The notes below the pieces were generated by a model. The model ran no database searches. It was not told where the DNA came from and worked only from the letters and a program-made list of their open reading frames with translations. Position numbers and translations under genes: made by a program. Positions 63,098 through 64,000 of a stretch of 64,000 nucleotides of DNA are shown piece by piece. Origin of the DNA: Rhodopseudomonas palustris (GTDB taxonomy: Bacteria; Pseudomonadota; Alphaproteobacteria; Rhizobiales; Xanthobacteraceae). The stretch's first letter is position 1. Every line of letters begins with the position of its first letter. The stretch spans positions 186,001 through 250,000 of the forward strand of contig NZ_QKQS01000016.1 in the NCBI RefSeq assembly GCF_003226555.1, read 5' to 3'.

Positions 63098-64000
63098 TTA
63101 TTGTCGCTCTCGCAGCGCCGGGACCACCAAAAATGGGATCATTCCGAGCACGACGCTGATCAGCGCGAAGCCGAGCACCGGATTGTAGCTCTGGGTGAGG
63201 TCGTGCAGCAGGCCGCCGCACCACGAGCCGAACGCCGAGCCGAGGCCGCTGCCGATCGAGATCGTGCCGTAGATCGTGCCGACGCGCCTGCCGCGGAAGA
63301 TGCTCATTGCTGTGGCGGTGATCAGCGGGCCGCGCGAGCCGATCATCGAGCCGAAGCAGATGACGAAGCCGCCGAGCAGCAGCAGGTTCTGGTACCACTG
63401 GAGCAGCCACAGCAGTGCGAGGCCGGTGATCGAAATCGCGTAGGATACCAGGATCGAAGGTCGACGCCCGATCACTCCATCGAGCCAGCTCACCCCGAGC
63501 ATGCCGACCACCAGCACGACGCCGGAGAACCCCCAGGCGGTCGCGGCCTGCAACGGGGTGAATCCGGCGTCGACCAGATAGGCGACCACCTGCACGGAGA
63601 TCGAGTACATGCCGATCGCGGTGAAAAAGAACGTCGCGAACAATGCCCAGAACGCATGGTGACGCATCGCGCTGGCCAGCGTCCAATCGTCGTCCACTGC
63701 CTCGTTGCTCGGCCGCCGCGTGTGCGCGTCGGCACCGGCGGCGAACCGCCGCCACGGCAGCAGCGACAGCGGGACCAGCAGGATCAGCATCGCGACGCCG
63801 AGGATCAGATACGCCTCGCGCCAGCCGAACCGCTCGATCAGGACTTGCGCGACCGGCAGCATCACCAGCACGCCGGCACCGATCGCCGAATACACCACCG
63901 CCATCGCGGTCGGCAGCTTGGCGCCGAACCAGCGCCCCAGCAGGATCGAATTCGGAACGTTGCCGGTGCATGCGATGCCGAGGCCGACGCACAGTCCGAC
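63098..64000 (-). CDS. MFS transporter (partial, 5' end beyond the window)
   Basis: 301 codons without a start; the frame stays open to the last base. About nine membrane segments remain. MFS signs include GIACTGNVPNSILLGRWFG at the truncated end, a central charged loop (about RRPSNEAVDDDWT) and the second-half motif SWLDGVIGRRPSIL. The type is the oxalate/formate or monocarboxylate-like group; the substrate is unknown. Confidence 0.88.
   Translation of the reverse strand, partial: VGLCVGLGIACTGNVPNSILLGRWFGAKLPTAMAVVYSAIGAGVLVMLPVAQVLIERFGWREAYLILGVAMLILLVPLSLLPWRRFAAGADAHTRRPSNEAVDDDWTLASAMRHHAFWALFATFFFTAIGMYSISVQVVAYLVDAGFTPLQAATAWGFSGVVLVVGMLGVSWLDGVIGRRPSILVSYAISITGLALLWLLQWYQNLLLLGGFVICFGSMIGSRGPLITATAMSIFRGRRVGTIYGTISIGSGLGSAFGSWCGGLLHDLTQSYNPVLGFALISVVLGMIPFLVVPALRERQ

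Noticed and set aside
1-64000. CRISPR arrays, transposases, prophage genes, rRNA
   Set aside because: Scanned by eye on both strands; no direct-repeat arrays, integrase or transposase motifs, or rRNA sequence were found.

Overview
The window looks like a chromosomal segment of a GC-rich alphaproteobacterium of the Bradyrhizobium/Rhodopseudomonas type; Rhodopseudomonas palustris or a close relative is the best guess. Reasons: a Porin_2-type porin, BA14K and DUF1236 proteins, a stand-alone NDUFA12 gene, the rne-amiC-mrcA-prfB order, a RNase E with an acidic insertion in its S1 domain, and an EcfG-type promoter. No phage, transposase, CRISPR array or rRNA was seen. One tRNA (Ser-GCT) is present.

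1-9.1 kb: one plus-strand amide-utilisation operon. It begins with the end of an AmiC-like sensor, then an AmiR-like ANTAR antiterminator, a five-part urea/short-chain-amide ABC transporter, an acetamidase/formamidase, an unusual two-domain nitrilase-fold protein and an SDR oxidoreductase. 9.3-11.9 kb: a divergent molybdate uptake locus (modC facing modA-modB) with a well-conserved Mo-box between the halves, and a small zinc-ribbon protein. 12-18.7 kb: a small hypothetical gene, tRNA-Ser, a major porin with a terminator, a lytic transglycosylase, a Gly/His-rich BA14K protein and NDUFA12.

18.7-22.9 kb: accessory genes (a DJ-1/PfpI protein divergent from a GlxA-type regulator, an agarase-like glycoside hydrolase, an HSL-type esterase). 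23.1-24.8 kb: DUF2155 and aat. 24.8-30.3 kb: a Na+/H+ antiporter-like protein, a spermidine-synthase-like protein and three translationally coupled two-component genes preceded by an EcfG-type (general stress response) promoter. 30.3-32.8 kb: accC, accB, aroQ. 33-36 kb: a DUF1236 protein, a small protein, and a CDF-like transporter lacking most canonical zinc ligands, coupled to a TetR regulator and preceded by a 23-nt palindrome. 36-43.3 kb: a DsbA-like protein, a 1-Cys peroxiredoxin, a second BA14K protein, a BepA-like protease, an aminotransferase, BioY and DctA.

43.7-52.9 kb: rne facing away from amiC, mrcA and prfB; prfB carries the classical +1 programmed frameshift. 52.9-64 kb: two paralogous beta-hydroxyacid dehydrogenases, a decayed GST fragment, an EamA exporter, an M23 peptidase, a BCP-type peroxiredoxin with a Lys/Ala-rich tail, a large AsmA/DUF3971-like envelope protein, a cytochrome b561 and a truncated MFS transporter at the right edge. 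The most unusual items are the bidomain nitrilase with a dead second half, the metal-site-less CDF protein, and the stress-promoter-driven signalling trio.
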